Assembly (NCBI GenBank): GCA_947500035.1
Contig: CANMQP010000010.1
Coordinates: 434,001-498,000, forward strand
Origin: an uncultured Kiloniellaceae bacterium
GTDB taxonomy: Bacteria > Pseudomonadota > Alphaproteobacteria > Kiloniellales > Kiloniellaceae
DNA: 64,000 nucleotides
Reading direction: 5' to 3'
Shown: positions 24,698 through 33,331 of the stretch, in pieces
Layout of the letters: each line of letters starts with the position of its first letter
Numbering within the stretch: the first letter of the stretch is position 1
Program-made: the position numbers and the translations under genes
The notes under the pieces: generated by a model
Told to the model about the DNA's origin: nothing
What the model saw: only the letters and a program-made list of their open reading frames with translations
The model's database searches: none

Positions 24698-25096
24698 TCA
24701 GTGTGTGCCTGCTCTGCCGCGCCGGAGTGGCGGGTTGTTTGCGAGAATAGCCTCGATGGAAGTGAGCAGGTCTGCCGGCCGGAGGGGTTTTTCCAGAAAA
24801 TCAGAAGCGATTTCGTAGGCGCGCCCGATCGCGACGGCGATATCGCCGGTCAGGTAAATGATTGGCACACCCCCGGCGGAAAGTTCAAATCCCAGTGTCA
24901 CGCCGTCAATGGAGTCTTCAAGATTAAGATCCAGTATGGCGAGATCCGGCCTTTGCTCAGCCGCCATTTCCAGAGCATCGGTACAGCTTCGCGCAATGCC
25001 TGACACTTCGTAGCCGGCTCGCTCGAGAATACTACAGACCGCGCTCGAGAAGTCAGGATCGTCTTCGACGAGAAGAATACGCGGGGCAGGGGACAT
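24698..25096 (-). CDS. Single-domain response regulator
   Basis: The 132-residue protein is a bare receiver domain. LLVEDDPDF holds the acidic pocket, LAILDLNL carries the phosphorylated aspartate near residue 55, IIYLTGD the threonine, and FLEKPL the lysine. There is no output domain, so it would act by protein contact, as CheY- or PhyR-type shuttles and many alphaproteobacterial single-domain regulators do. No histidine kinase lies next to it. It is divergent from the DUF427-cyclase gene 218 bp away, which could hint at a shared signalling role. Confidence 0.92.
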   Translation of the reverse strand: MSPAPRILLVEDDPDFSSAVCSILERAGYEVSGIARSCTDALEMAAEQRPDLAILDLNLEDSIDGVTLGFELSAGGVPIIYLTGDIAVAIGRAYEIASDFLEKPLRPADLLTSIEAILANNPPLRRGRAGTH

Positions 25097-25314
25097 AGGT
25101 AATATTTAGCACCGGTTTCAGAGGCCGGAAGTCACAAGATCGCGAAGAGATCGTGAAGCTGATGCAGAAGAAACTGCTTGCGTTGCGCCTGTGTACAAGG
25201 GCTCGGATAACGTCCGTGGGAATCTCTATAAACTCTTGATGTTTCGTTGGTAATTCTTGTGATTTCACCCCATTTGTATGTGGCAATATGATGATGGTTA
25301 GATGAAGGTTAGGC

Positions 25315-26976
25315 ATGGGTGAAGTGATGGCAATAACCGGCGAACGTGCGCAACTCGAAGGCAATCCCGACTACAAACTCGAAATCCTGCCTTCCAGCAA
25401 ACGCGTCAAGGTCGTGTTCAACGGTACCGTTGTGGCCGACACCACCTCCGCGCGCCTGCTGCGCGAAACACGCTACCCGCCGGTTTACTACCTGCCGCGC
25501 GAAGACGTGCGCATGGACCTCATGCAGCGGACGGCTCACCACACGCATTGCCCCTTCAAGGGGAATGCCAGCTATTGGAGTCTGAGGGTCGGCGACAAGA
25601 CCGCTGAGAATGTGGTCTGGAGCTATGAAGACCCCTTGCCCGAAGTTGCCGAGCTCAGCGGCTACGTCGCTTTTTACCAGAAGCGGATGGATGCCTGGTA
25701 TGAAGAGGATGCCGAAGTCTCGATCGATCCGGGCGATGTTATCTACACGCGGGGAAATCCCTTCACCGGCTGGCTGATGAGTGAAGCCTGGGAGGCCGCC
25801 ACGACGCCGGAACTCGTGGCGAGGCTTGGCCGTAAGCTGGTGGAAGAGCAGGTTCCACTGATGCGTCTGGCATTGATCGTCCGAACACTGCATCCGCAGT
25901 TGCTCGGCAATGCCTATCGCTGGCACCGGGGCAGCGAAACCTCGAACCAGACCGAAGTTCCCTACGAAGCCTTAACCTCATCTGCTTATCTCAATTCGCC
26001 CCTGGTGCCGATCTTCGACGGCGTGGGCGGCATCCGGCGCCGGTTGGAGGGCGACAATCCGGTCCTGGATTTCCCAATCCTGCGGGATCTCCAGGCGGAC
26101 GGCGCGACCGACTACGTTGCCATGCCTCTGCCCTTTTCCAATGGGCAGGCGAACGCTCTGACCCTGACGACCGACGAGCCTGGCGGTTTCTCAACCAAGG
26201 ATCTCGGGCATATCTATGAGATTCTGCCCTTACTGAGCCGTTTGTTTGAAGTGCACGCTCTGCATCAGATGTCCAGGTCGTTGCTGGATACCTATCTCGG
26301 TGCCTACACCGGTGACCGGGTCCTGAATGGGCGTGTGAAGCGAGGCGATGGGGAAGACATCAACGCGGTGATCTGGTTTTGCGATCTGCGTGACTCGACG
26401 CAGATGGCGGAAGATCTCTCGCGGGTGGAATATCTCAATGTGCTCAACAGCTTTTTTGAGTGCACTGCAAGTGCAGTATTGGAACGCGGCGGCGAGGTTC
26501 TGAAGTTTATCGGAGACGCCGTGCTGGCGATCTTCCCGATCGATGATGAGAATCCAGTGCCCGGTTGCCTGAATTGCACGCCGATTTCCGCGGCCTGTTT
26601 TCGTGCCATCGAGGCTGCCAAGGACTCCAGCCGCCGCCTCGAAGCCCTGAATGCCGAACGGACTGCGCGGGGCGAGGCGGCACTGCGCTTTGCACTTTCT
26701 ATCCACAAGGGCAAGGTCACCTATGGCAATGTCGGGGTTGATCAACGCCTCGATTTCACGGTGATCGGCCCTGCCGCCAATGAAGCTGTACGTATTGGCA
26801 ACATTTGCAAGCACCTCGATCAGCAGATTCTTTTTTCGGCCGAGATTGCCCAGCATCTCTGCAGCGGCGCGGTTTCACTCGGACGTCACAGCTTGCGGGG
26901 CGTCAGAAACGACCGGGAGATCTTCACTTTGGAGAATACAGAACCCGCGCCGGCACCTGCAGAATCAGACCTCTAA
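25315..26976 (+). CDS. DUF427 domain fused to class III adenylate cyclase
   Basis: The 553-residue protein opens with a DUF427 domain (about residues 18-115: VKVVFNGTVVADTTSARLLR, YYLPREDVRMDLM, HCPFKGNASYWSLRVGD). A middle region of about 200 residues (MRLALIVRTLHPQLLGNAYRW) is common in alphaproteobacterial cyclases. A CHD cyclase domain follows: FCDLRDST near 355-362 and KFIGDAVLAIF near 397 give the two metal aspartates and the lysine, and DFTVIGP then AANEAVR near 483-489 gives the adenine-selecting aspartate and transition-state asparagine and arginine. It should be an active adenylate cyclase making cAMP. DUF427 probably acts as the input domain, which is inference. A lone DUF427 gene lies at 9904. 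Confidence 0.92.
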   Translation: MGEVMAITGERAQLEGNPDYKLEILPSSKRVKVVFNGTVVADTTSARLLRETRYPPVYYLPREDVRMDLMQRTAHHTHCPFKGNASYWSLRVGDKTAENVVWSYEDPLPEVAELSGYVAFYQKRMDAWYEEDAEVSIDPGDVIYTRGNPFTGWLMSEAWEAATTPELVARLGRKLVEEQVPLMRLALIVRTLHPQLLGNAYRWHRGSETSNQTEVPYEALTSSAYLNSPLVPIFDGVGGIRRRLEGDNPVLDFPILRDLQADGATDYVAMPLPFSNGQANALTLTTDEPGGFSTKDLGHIYEILPLLSRLFEVHALHQMSRSLLDTYLGAYTGDRVLNGRVKRGDGEDINAVIWFCDLRDSTQMAEDLSRVEYLNVLNSFFECTASAVLERGGEVLKFIGDAVLAIFPIDDENPVPGCLNCTPISAACFRAIEAAKDSSRRLEALNAERTARGEAALRFALSIHKGKVTYGNVGVDQRLDFTVIGPAANEAVRIGNICKHLDQQILFSAEIAQHLCSGAVSLGRHSLRGVRNDREIFTLENTEPAPAPAESDL

Positions 26977-27006
26977 ATCCGAGTCGCACACACCTGTCGG
27001 CCGGGT

Positions 27007-28284
27007 TTAAAAGAAACGGGTAAGCCGGAGCGTGATGACGTCGTCGTCCCGAATCCCGTTGAGGATCAGATCATCCTTATCGACATTCACAAAGATGCGC
27101 CCCTCGAGCTCCATCTTCCAAAATTCGCCAAGCCGTCTTTCAGCTTCGATCGAGAATGACGTCGACTGATCTTCACGGTCGACGATACCTCCGATCAGGA
27201 AGGTCGTGTCCTGCTCGTCGTTGAGGGTTGCCCGTGCACCCAGGAAAAGATCGTCATCGGTGATCACCGCGGGCGCGTCGTCTTCGTCCCGTCCGTCGTA
27301 GAGATATTCCGCCAGCAGTCCCAGATCCGCGTTGCTGTCGAGGATGCCAAAAATCGTGTACTCGAATCCGGCGACCGTCGCAAAGAAGCGGTCGCCCTGG
27401 CCGCTGCGTGTGATCGCCTCCAGCTTCCAAAGCCAGGCATCCTTTGTGAGTTGCGCATCCAGGCTGGTCTGGTCGATCTGATCGTAGCGTGGCACGAGAA
27501 CCACGCGGCCGTCGTTGTTCACCCGCGGTAAGAGGCGGGGCTCCCGACTGGTCCCATGGAAGTGGGCGACACCGACATCCAGATCGTCAAACGTATGGGC
27601 CCAGCGGAGCGCAAAATCGACGTGATATTCTTCGGCGCTGGACTCGTAGGACGCATTGTCGTCGTCAACCGGCAAGGCGCCGCGCAGGCGGGCATCGTTC
27701 GACCGGAAGGGACGCTCACGGAAACCCGGCAGAATAAACCCGCTGACGGTTCCCCAGTCGCGAAAGAGGTTGAGGTTGATCATGGGCTGGCCGAGCTTGT
27801 CCTCGCCGTCCACATCCTCGACGGCATCATCCTGGTTGATGATGTCGACCAGATGCCGCGACTCTGTGACCCCCCAGAAGACCTTGTCGACACCAACGAC
27901 CGAATCCCAGTCATCGGCGACATGCAGCCAGTTCAACTCCCGCAGATCGACATGGCTGCGGTTGTCGTCATGGGCATCCAGCCGTCCGAAGGGAACAAAG
28001 GTGATTCGGTCGCCGCCGCCGTTCCATTCGAAAACCACTTCGGGTTCGACGGCAATCGAAGGGGACAACCGGGTATCATCCTGCTCATCGAACGCCGGTG
28101 CATTTGGGAAGACCCGCAGTTCGCCGGCAATGGAGCCCGAGAAATCCCATTCACCGGCCTGTACGGCAGCGCGAGAGGTAAACACCGCGCCAAGCATGGC
28201 AAGCGCAAGGACTCCAGCCTTTGCTGAAGCCCTGATTGTTCTCAACCCCCCAAGGTTACGAACTCTGTCCCACCCGGATGTCAC
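27007..28284 (-). CDS. Outer-membrane beta-barrel-like protein (DUF1302-like)
   Basis: The 425-residue protein has a signal peptide (AGVLALAMLGAVFTSRAAVQA) and a mature part full of alternating short strands, such as WDFSGSIAGELRVFPNA, ITFVPFGRLDAHDDNRSHVD and FLIGGIVDREDQSTSFSIEA. It ends ...TLRLTRFF with the terminal aromatic typical of outer-membrane barrels. LRELNWLHVADDWDSVVGVD with VFWGVTESRHLVDIIN resembles DUF1302-type proteins. The GTG start overlaps the preceding stop as TAGTG, so translation is coupled to the LolA-like gene. It is likely the outer-membrane part of the RND cassette. The first 17 residues before the signal may not be translated. Confidence 0.82.
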   Translation of the reverse strand: MTSGWDRVRNLGGLRTIRASAKAGVLALAMLGAVFTSRAAVQAGEWDFSGSIAGELRVFPNAPAFDEQDDTRLSPSIAVEPEVVFEWNGGGDRITFVPFGRLDAHDDNRSHVDLRELNWLHVADDWDSVVGVDKVFWGVTESRHLVDIINQDDAVEDVDGEDKLGQPMINLNLFRDWGTVSGFILPGFRERPFRSNDARLRGALPVDDDNASYESSAEEYHVDFALRWAHTFDDLDVGVAHFHGTSREPRLLPRVNNDGRVVLVPRYDQIDQTSLDAQLTKDAWLWKLEAITRSGQGDRFFATVAGFEYTIFGILDSNADLGLLAEYLYDGRDEDDAPAVITDDDLFLGARATLNDEQDTTFLIGGIVDREDQSTSFSIEAERRLGEFWKMELEGRIFVNVDKDDLILNGIRDDDVITLRLTRFF

Positions 28285-29120
28285 TAACGCGCCCGCTTAA
28301 GCCTGTTTGAGGTAAAGTCCCCTTCGTTGCTACCTATTTTAAACTGATACTCTTCAAATGTAAGGGTCGTTGATTTACCGGTCTGGTGATTGTCCATTTG
28401 CAAGGTGTGCGCGCGCCAATACTGATCCAGATACTCTTTGTAGTCCGCGTTGACGAGGGTCTTCAGCAAGCTGTCCTTCCGGTCATAGAAATCGATCTTC
28501 ATGGCACGGTATTCTTCCTGGTCAATCCAGACAACTTGCTTGGTATATCCGGAGTTTTCATAGACCGGGAACCGCTCGATCACGAAGCACTGGAGGTCGC
28601 CACAGGCTTCGTCGCGCAGCCATTTGTAGGTGTACTTCGCCACTTCCTGGCTGATCAGATCCTCGTACGCGAACTCGCTGCCGACGAAGGGACCTGATTT
28701 GTTCGCTGAGGAAATCCGCTTTACGCGTTTGAGGGCGGGCAGGTACAGCCACTGATCGTCCGGCTCGGTTATCTTGGTGTGCGATAGGAAAGCCGTGCCC
28801 TCGATGTCCCTTGGGTGATCGAAGATCGTGAGACTCTTGTCGCCCACGTCCGGATCCTGAACCTCGAGTGTTTTGATCCGGAGTTCGCGTGTGCTGGTTT
28901 CCCCGTTCCGGTTGGTCAGGATCATCTTAAGTTCGGCTTCGCTATCCACCCAGCCCAGGTCGCGCTTGTCCGCTTCGACCGCGATGGCCAGCCCTTTTTC
29001 TTCAGGGCTTTCCGCGAGGGCAGCGGGTGTGGCCAGCGCGCCCGTCACCGCGAGAGCGGTCACTATGAGTGTGGCCAGACCGCTATGAGCGCGAGTGTGA
29101 TGCTTCTTATAAAATGTCAT
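28284..29120 (-). CDS. Outer-membrane lipoprotein-sorting (LolA-like) protein of RND cassette
   Basis: The 278-residue protein has a signal peptide (ALAVTGALATPAALA) and the LolA-like fold found in proteins paired with MMPL/RND exporters. Seen are LTIFDHPRDIEGTAFLSHTK, DDQWLYLPALKRVKRISSAN, SGPFVGSEFAYEDLISQEVA and YKEYLDQYWRAHTLQMDN. These proteins are periplasmic and are thought to carry hydrophobic molecules or lipids between the two membranes. It lies 8 bp after the RND gene and overlaps the outer-membrane gene by 1 bp, so the three form a compact operon. The cargo is unknown. Confidence 0.91.
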   Translation of the reverse strand: MTFYKKHHTRAHSGLATLIVTALAVTGALATPAALAESPEEKGLAIAVEADKRDLGWVDSEAELKMILTNRNGETSTRELRIKTLEVQDPDVGDKSLTIFDHPRDIEGTAFLSHTKITEPDDQWLYLPALKRVKRISSANKSGPFVGSEFAYEDLISQEVAKYTYKWLRDEACGDLQCFVIERFPVYENSGYTKQVVWIDQEEYRAMKIDFYDRKDSLLKTLVNADYKEYLDQYWRAHTLQMDNHQTGKSTTLTFEEYQFKIGSNEGDFTSNRLKRAR

Positions 29121-29128
29121 GCCGGTGC

Positions 29129-31609
29129 TTACTCCGCAGCTTTGGTTGCGATTTGAGGGGCGCCGATGTTGGCCTCGCCGCGCTGTTTGCGTCTTTTGTC
29201 AACCGTGAGCAAAAGCGTGGGAAGGAGAAGGAAGTCGGCGATCAGGGCTACCGCAATCGCAATCGCGGTCAGCAGGCCCATGTCTTCATTGATTCTGAAA
29301 GTCGAAAAAGCCAGGACACCGAAGCCGGCAACCAGGATGGCAGAGGTGACCCAAAGAGCCGTCCCGACGGTCGAGAAGGCGTAGCGCACCGCACCTTCGA
29401 CGTCCTCATTACGGTCCCGCCGGCCGCGCTGGTACTTGGACAGGAAGTGGACGGTGGCATCGACGATAATGCCAAGGCTGGTTGCCGTGACCACCGACGA
29501 CGCCAAACCAACTTCGCCAACAAAGATCGACCAGATGCCGAATGCCATGATAATCGGCACCAGGTTGGGCACGAGGCTGATGACGCCGAGGCGGAAGTTA
29601 CGCAGCGCGAACATCAGCGACAGGGAGATCAGAATGAAGGCCGTGACCGTGCCGGTGAGCATACCGATGATGTTGCGCTGGGAAATATAGGCGAACATAA
29701 CGAAAGGGCTGCTGGCTTCGGTTTTGCCTGCCGGGAAGTTGGTCTCCAGCCAGGCCGCCGCCGCATACTCCAGAGTCCGCAGCTGGTTTGTGCTGATGTC
29801 GTCGGTGGTGACGATCACACGCATGGCCGACTTATCGACATTGATCTGGTTGTTGAGATCCAGGCCGTAGGGCAGGGAGAGTTCGAAAAGCAAGAGATAC
29901 TGCGCCGCCAGGTCCCTTTCTTCAGGCAGCTTGTAGAAGGCCGGGTCGTCGCCGTGCATGTTCATGTTCAAGCGTTTGAAGGTGTCGGTCAGAGACTGAA
30001 CATGGGCGACACCGCCCTGGGTTTTGAGCCAACTCGAGAAGGCCTCTGCTTTCGCCAGATACTCCGGATCGCTAATGCCGCCGGATTCACCCGAGGGAAG
30101 GGACCAGTTGACCTGGTAGACTCCCGAGAGATTCTCCGTTGCGAAGTCCGTATCGGCACGGAATTCCAGTGAAGTGTCGAAATACTTCACGAACTGATCG
30201 TTGAGCTCGATCCGCGGGATCATCGCCCCGAGACCGACAACGATCAGGATCATCACGATCAGAACCGGCTTACGGTTCTCGATGACGAAGTCCGCCAACT
30301 GATCCATTCCGGCCGCTTTCTCGGCGCCTCCCTGTCCAGCCTTGACTTTGACCGGCAGGATCGAGATCAGTGCGGGCAGCAGGAGAATCGAGTAGAGCCA
30401 GGCCGCAGCAACACCGACGGAAGAGATATTGCCCAGGTCATGAAACGGTGGCGCATCACTGAAATTCAGGCTCAAGAACCCGATGACCGTGGTGAGACTG
30501 GTCAGGAACACCGGACCAAAGTTGACCCTTAGGCTCTCGATAATCGCGGCATTTTTCGACGCGCCCTTGCGCATCTCGCGCAGCATGGTGACCAAGAGGT
30601 GGACTGAGTCGGCAACGGCGATGGTCAGGATGACGTTAGGCGCGATTGCAGAGGGAGGGGTCAGCTTAATACCCATATAGCCGCCGACTCCCATGGCGGT
30701 AACGACCGAGAGACCGATCACCAGTAAGGCGGTAAAGGTTCCGGTGGCAGAGCGAACCAAAATCACCATGACCAGCAAAATAACGCCGTACATCGTCGGA
30801 ATCAGTGTCTCCAGATCACTCTTCGCAGACTGATTGAAGGCGTTGTTGAGCGGAATGACACCGGTCATAACCAACTTCACGTTGGGGTTATCCGCCCGGA
30901 ATTTTTCGGCCATCTGATTGGCGTAGGCCATCACCTCGGCGGTCTCGTCTTCGCTCTTCTGCGGCAGGGTGATCGTGACGTTGACGCTGGTGGTCTGAGC
31001 GTCCCCGGATATGACCTTGTCCACCAGCAGGGGTTCTCCCAACGCCACCGTGCGAATGTTCTGGATCTCAGCCGGGTTGAGTTCCAGGTTCGCGCCGACC
31101 AGATCCTGAACCGTCAGGTCGTCGCCGTCTGCAAAGCTGTGCTGGTAATTGGTGATGCTGTCAACGCGGGTACTGTAGGGAACCTGCCAGGCTTCATCTG
31201 TCAGATCCCGCAAGGCGGTCAGGAACTCGGGCGAAAAGACCTGCCCGTTGTCAGGTTTGAGAACGAAGCTGACATTGTCATCCTTGCTGTATGTCCTTTG
31301 AAGGGCTTCGTAGGTCAGAAGCTGCGGGTTATCATCGCCGAAAAAAACGCGATAATCGCTGGTGAAGCCGAGGTGACGTGCGCCTGATGCGGCAGCGACG
31401 GCAACAAGAATGCAAAAGATGAGAGCCGCCCAGCGCCAGCGCAATACCCAGGCCGCATAGCTGATGACGCTGCGGTCGAAGCCGGTTCGGGCGCGGCTTC
31501 TGGCCAGCGAGAGGTCGTCTTCTGAGGTGTTGATGGGTGCGTTTGTCGTCTTTTCTGCTGAGCCTGCCGCTCCGGTTTGCGGTTCCTGGTCTCCAGGTTG
31601 CGCTGGCAT
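29129..31609 (-). CDS. MMPL/RND-superfamily transporter
   Basis: The 826-residue protein has the duplicated RND layout: a first membrane helix (WRWAALIFCILVAVAAASGA), a large periplasmic loop, a bundle of five helices (MYGVILLVMVILVRSATGTF to GVAAAWLYSILLLPALISIL), then the same again in the second half. An IAVADSVHLLVTML segment and its second-half counterpart IIVDATVHFLSKYQ are typical of MMPL/HpnN-type lipid transporters. It probably moves a hydrophobic compound across or out of the inner membrane by the proton gradient, working with the LolA-like and outer-membrane proteins encoded downstream. It heads the operon, and a palindrome lies about 200 bp upstream. Confidence 0.93.
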   Translation of the reverse strand: MPAQPGDQEPQTGAAGSAEKTTNAPINTSEDDLSLARSRARTGFDRSVISYAAWVLRWRWAALIFCILVAVAAASGARHLGFTSDYRVFFGDDNPQLLTYEALQRTYSKDDNVSFVLKPDNGQVFSPEFLTALRDLTDEAWQVPYSTRVDSITNYQHSFADGDDLTVQDLVGANLELNPAEIQNIRTVALGEPLLVDKVISGDAQTTSVNVTITLPQKSEDETAEVMAYANQMAEKFRADNPNVKLVMTGVIPLNNAFNQSAKSDLETLIPTMYGVILLVMVILVRSATGTFTALLVIGLSVVTAMGVGGYMGIKLTPPSAIAPNVILTIAVADSVHLLVTMLREMRKGASKNAAIIESLRVNFGPVFLTSLTTVIGFLSLNFSDAPPFHDLGNISSVGVAAAWLYSILLLPALISILPVKVKAGQGGAEKAAGMDQLADFVIENRKPVLIVMILIVVGLGAMIPRIELNDQFVKYFDTSLEFRADTDFATENLSGVYQVNWSLPSGESGGISDPEYLAKAEAFSSWLKTQGGVAHVQSLTDTFKRLNMNMHGDDPAFYKLPEERDLAAQYLLLFELSLPYGLDLNNQINVDKSAMRVIVTTDDISTNQLRTLEYAAAAWLETNFPAGKTEASSPFVMFAYISQRNIIGMLTGTVTAFILISLSLMFALRNFRLGVISLVPNLVPIIMAFGIWSIFVGEVGLASSVVTATSLGIIVDATVHFLSKYQRGRRDRNEDVEGAVRYAFSTVGTALWVTSAILVAGFGVLAFSTFRINEDMGLLTAIAIAVALIADFLLLPTLLLTVDKRRKQRGEANIGAPQIATKAAE

Positions 31610-32021
31610 AAGCTACCCTCTCGCTTCATTTGAACCTGAGGGCTCTCCGTTCGAGAGGGAGGCAAATACTCAAGCTCACTAACTCTGGTTCGCGGACGCT
31701 TTACGCCCGCGATTGCTTCAGTCAAGAACCGCCGCGCTCTTGTCTCAATCCCAAACATGACGTATCGACTGTCGTCGGTAAACGATCAAACGTTCGATCT
31801 CAACCTATTAAACTACACTGTGTAGTTTACATTGGTTCATAAATGACATGTGACGCGTCTGCGTCAAGTAGGCATGGAAAACTTTTTGGTGCAATTTGGA
31901 GTTTCGTTGTTTACCTGCAACCTCTTCCCGTGGCTGTTGTTCCGGGACTTCAAAAGTGGTTGCACTGATGGCGGTTGTGGGGACCGCGGGTTTGTGGAGT
32001 GAATGACGGAATGGAACTGAC
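31610..32021. other. Non-coding gap between divergent transporter genes
   Basis: About 410 bp that should carry the promoters of the RND operon and of the MFS gene. It holds the palindrome at 31809-31829 and an imperfect one centred on AACGTT near 31785-31800. I see no credible ORF. Confidence 0.55.
31809..31829. promoter_or_regulatory. Perfect 21-bp inverted repeat, TetR-type operator candidate
   Basis: TAAACTACAC and GTGTAGTTTA form perfect 10-bp arms around one T. The size and form match operators of TetR-family repressors, which often control RND/MMPL exporters. No TetR gene lies nearby, so the regulator would be encoded elsewhere. Confidence 0.65.
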
Positions 32022-33281
32022 ATGACCCTTGCCGCGGCGGAGCGAAAGCGCGGGCTATCTGATCGCACAAAGGTTATCGGCCTGGTTTCATCCGGTCATT
32101 TCCTCGCACACTTCTACGTGATCGTCCTGCCCCCGCTCTTTCCGCTTCTGCAAAGTGAATTTGGGGTTCCCTATTCTGCGCTGGGACTTCTGTTGACTGT
32201 CTCGAGCGTAACGACCGGTCTTGTGCAGGTTCCGGTCGGGTTCCTGGTCGACCGCTTCGGGCCACGTCTGCTTCTGATGATGGGACTCGGCTGCATGAGT
32301 GCCGCGGTTATTCTGAGCGGCCTGACGTCGAGCTATTCCGCACTTTTGGCGATGATGCTGCTTCTGGGGGTCGGGAACAGCGTTTTTCATCCGGCCGACT
32401 ACGCTATTCTCTCCGCGCGTGTCGAACACACGGTTTTGGGCCGGGCCTTCAGCTTGCATACCTTTAGCGGTCATCTGGGCTGGGCGATTGCGCCGACCAT
32501 TATGATAACCTTGACGGCACTCTGGGGCTGGCGGCCGGCGCTTGTCGCGGTTGGGCTTTGCGGGCTCCTCGTGCTCGTTGCGATGCTGCTTTTCGGACGT
32601 GTTTTGGAGACTGGCTCCTCCTCCGGGGCGGGCGCCGATCAGTCGGACTCGAGCACAAAGCCGGGCCCGAGCACGAAGACTGAAAAAGGGGATGGCGGAA
32701 ATCCCTTGAACATCCGTCTGCTCTTCACGGCGCCGATGCTATTGCTGTTTTGCTACATGATCATGGCGTCCGTTGCCGCCATCGGCCTGAACAGTTTTAC
32801 GGTGGTCGCGCTTGTCGACCTCTACGATACCTCTCTTGACTCCGCGAATCTTGTCCTGACGGTCTTTCTGTCCTGCAGTGCGGGGGGCGTACTGTTGGGT
32901 GGCTTAATCGCGGACCGGACCAAACGGCACGACCTGGTTATTGTTGCTGGATTTTGCATCAGCGCCGCCGCCTTGGTATTGGTCGGGAGTGCCTGGCTGC
33001 CGATCCTGGCGGTTTCGGCTTCGATTGCCTTGGCCGGCCTCATGAACGGAGCCATCCGTCCCTCACGCGACATCATGGTGCGTGCTGCAGCGCCCGCAGG
33101 CTCGGTTGGTAAGGTGTTCGGGTTTGTGACCTCAGGAATGAATGTCGGTGGCGCCATTGCTCCCCTGCTTTTTGGCTGGATCCTCGACCAGGGGCAGACG
33201 CCCTGGATTTTTTACGCAGCGGCAGGAGCGATGCTATTGGCATTGCTGGCTGCGTTGCTTGCCAGACCGAAAGATGTCTGA
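32022..33281 (+). CDS. MFS transporter, fosmidomycin-resistance (Fsr)-like
   Basis: The 419-residue protein has 12 predicted membrane helices with the MFS loop motif (GFLVDRFGPRLLLMM) between helices 2 and 3 and a Pro/Ser/Thr-rich central loop (GADQSDSSTKPGPSTKTEKG). GVGNSVFHPADYAILSARV and HTFSGHLGWAIAPTIM are close to the Fsr group, which exports fosmidomycin and probably other small acids. It is divergent from the RND operon. The substrate cannot be told. It would sit in the inner membrane and use the proton gradient. Confidence 0.92.
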   Translation: MTLAAAERKRGLSDRTKVIGLVSSGHFLAHFYVIVLPPLFPLLQSEFGVPYSALGLLLTVSSVTTGLVQVPVGFLVDRFGPRLLLMMGLGCMSAAVILSGLTSSYSALLAMMLLLGVGNSVFHPADYAILSARVEHTVLGRAFSLHTFSGHLGWAIAPTIMITLTALWGWRPALVAVGLCGLLVLVAMLLFGRVLETGSSSGAGADQSDSSTKPGPSTKTEKGDGGNPLNIRLLFTAPMLLLFCYMIMASVAAIGLNSFTVVALVDLYDTSLDSANLVLTVFLSCSAGGVLLGGLIADRTKRHDLVIVAGFCISAAALVLVGSAWLPILAVSASIALAGLMNGAIRPSRDIMVRAAAPAGSVGKVFGFVTSGMNVGGAIAPLLFGWILDQGQTPWIFYAAAGAMLLALLAALLARPKDV

Positions 33282-33331
33282 AGACGAGCGCGCTTGCGTG
33301 TCTGGCGGCTGTTCCAACGAACCCGCAGCCG

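Noticed and set aside
29069-30172. A 367-codon plus-strand frame opposite the RND gene
   Set aside because: It is antisense to a clear MMPL transporter and its translation is low-complexity (Gln, Arg, Asp-rich).
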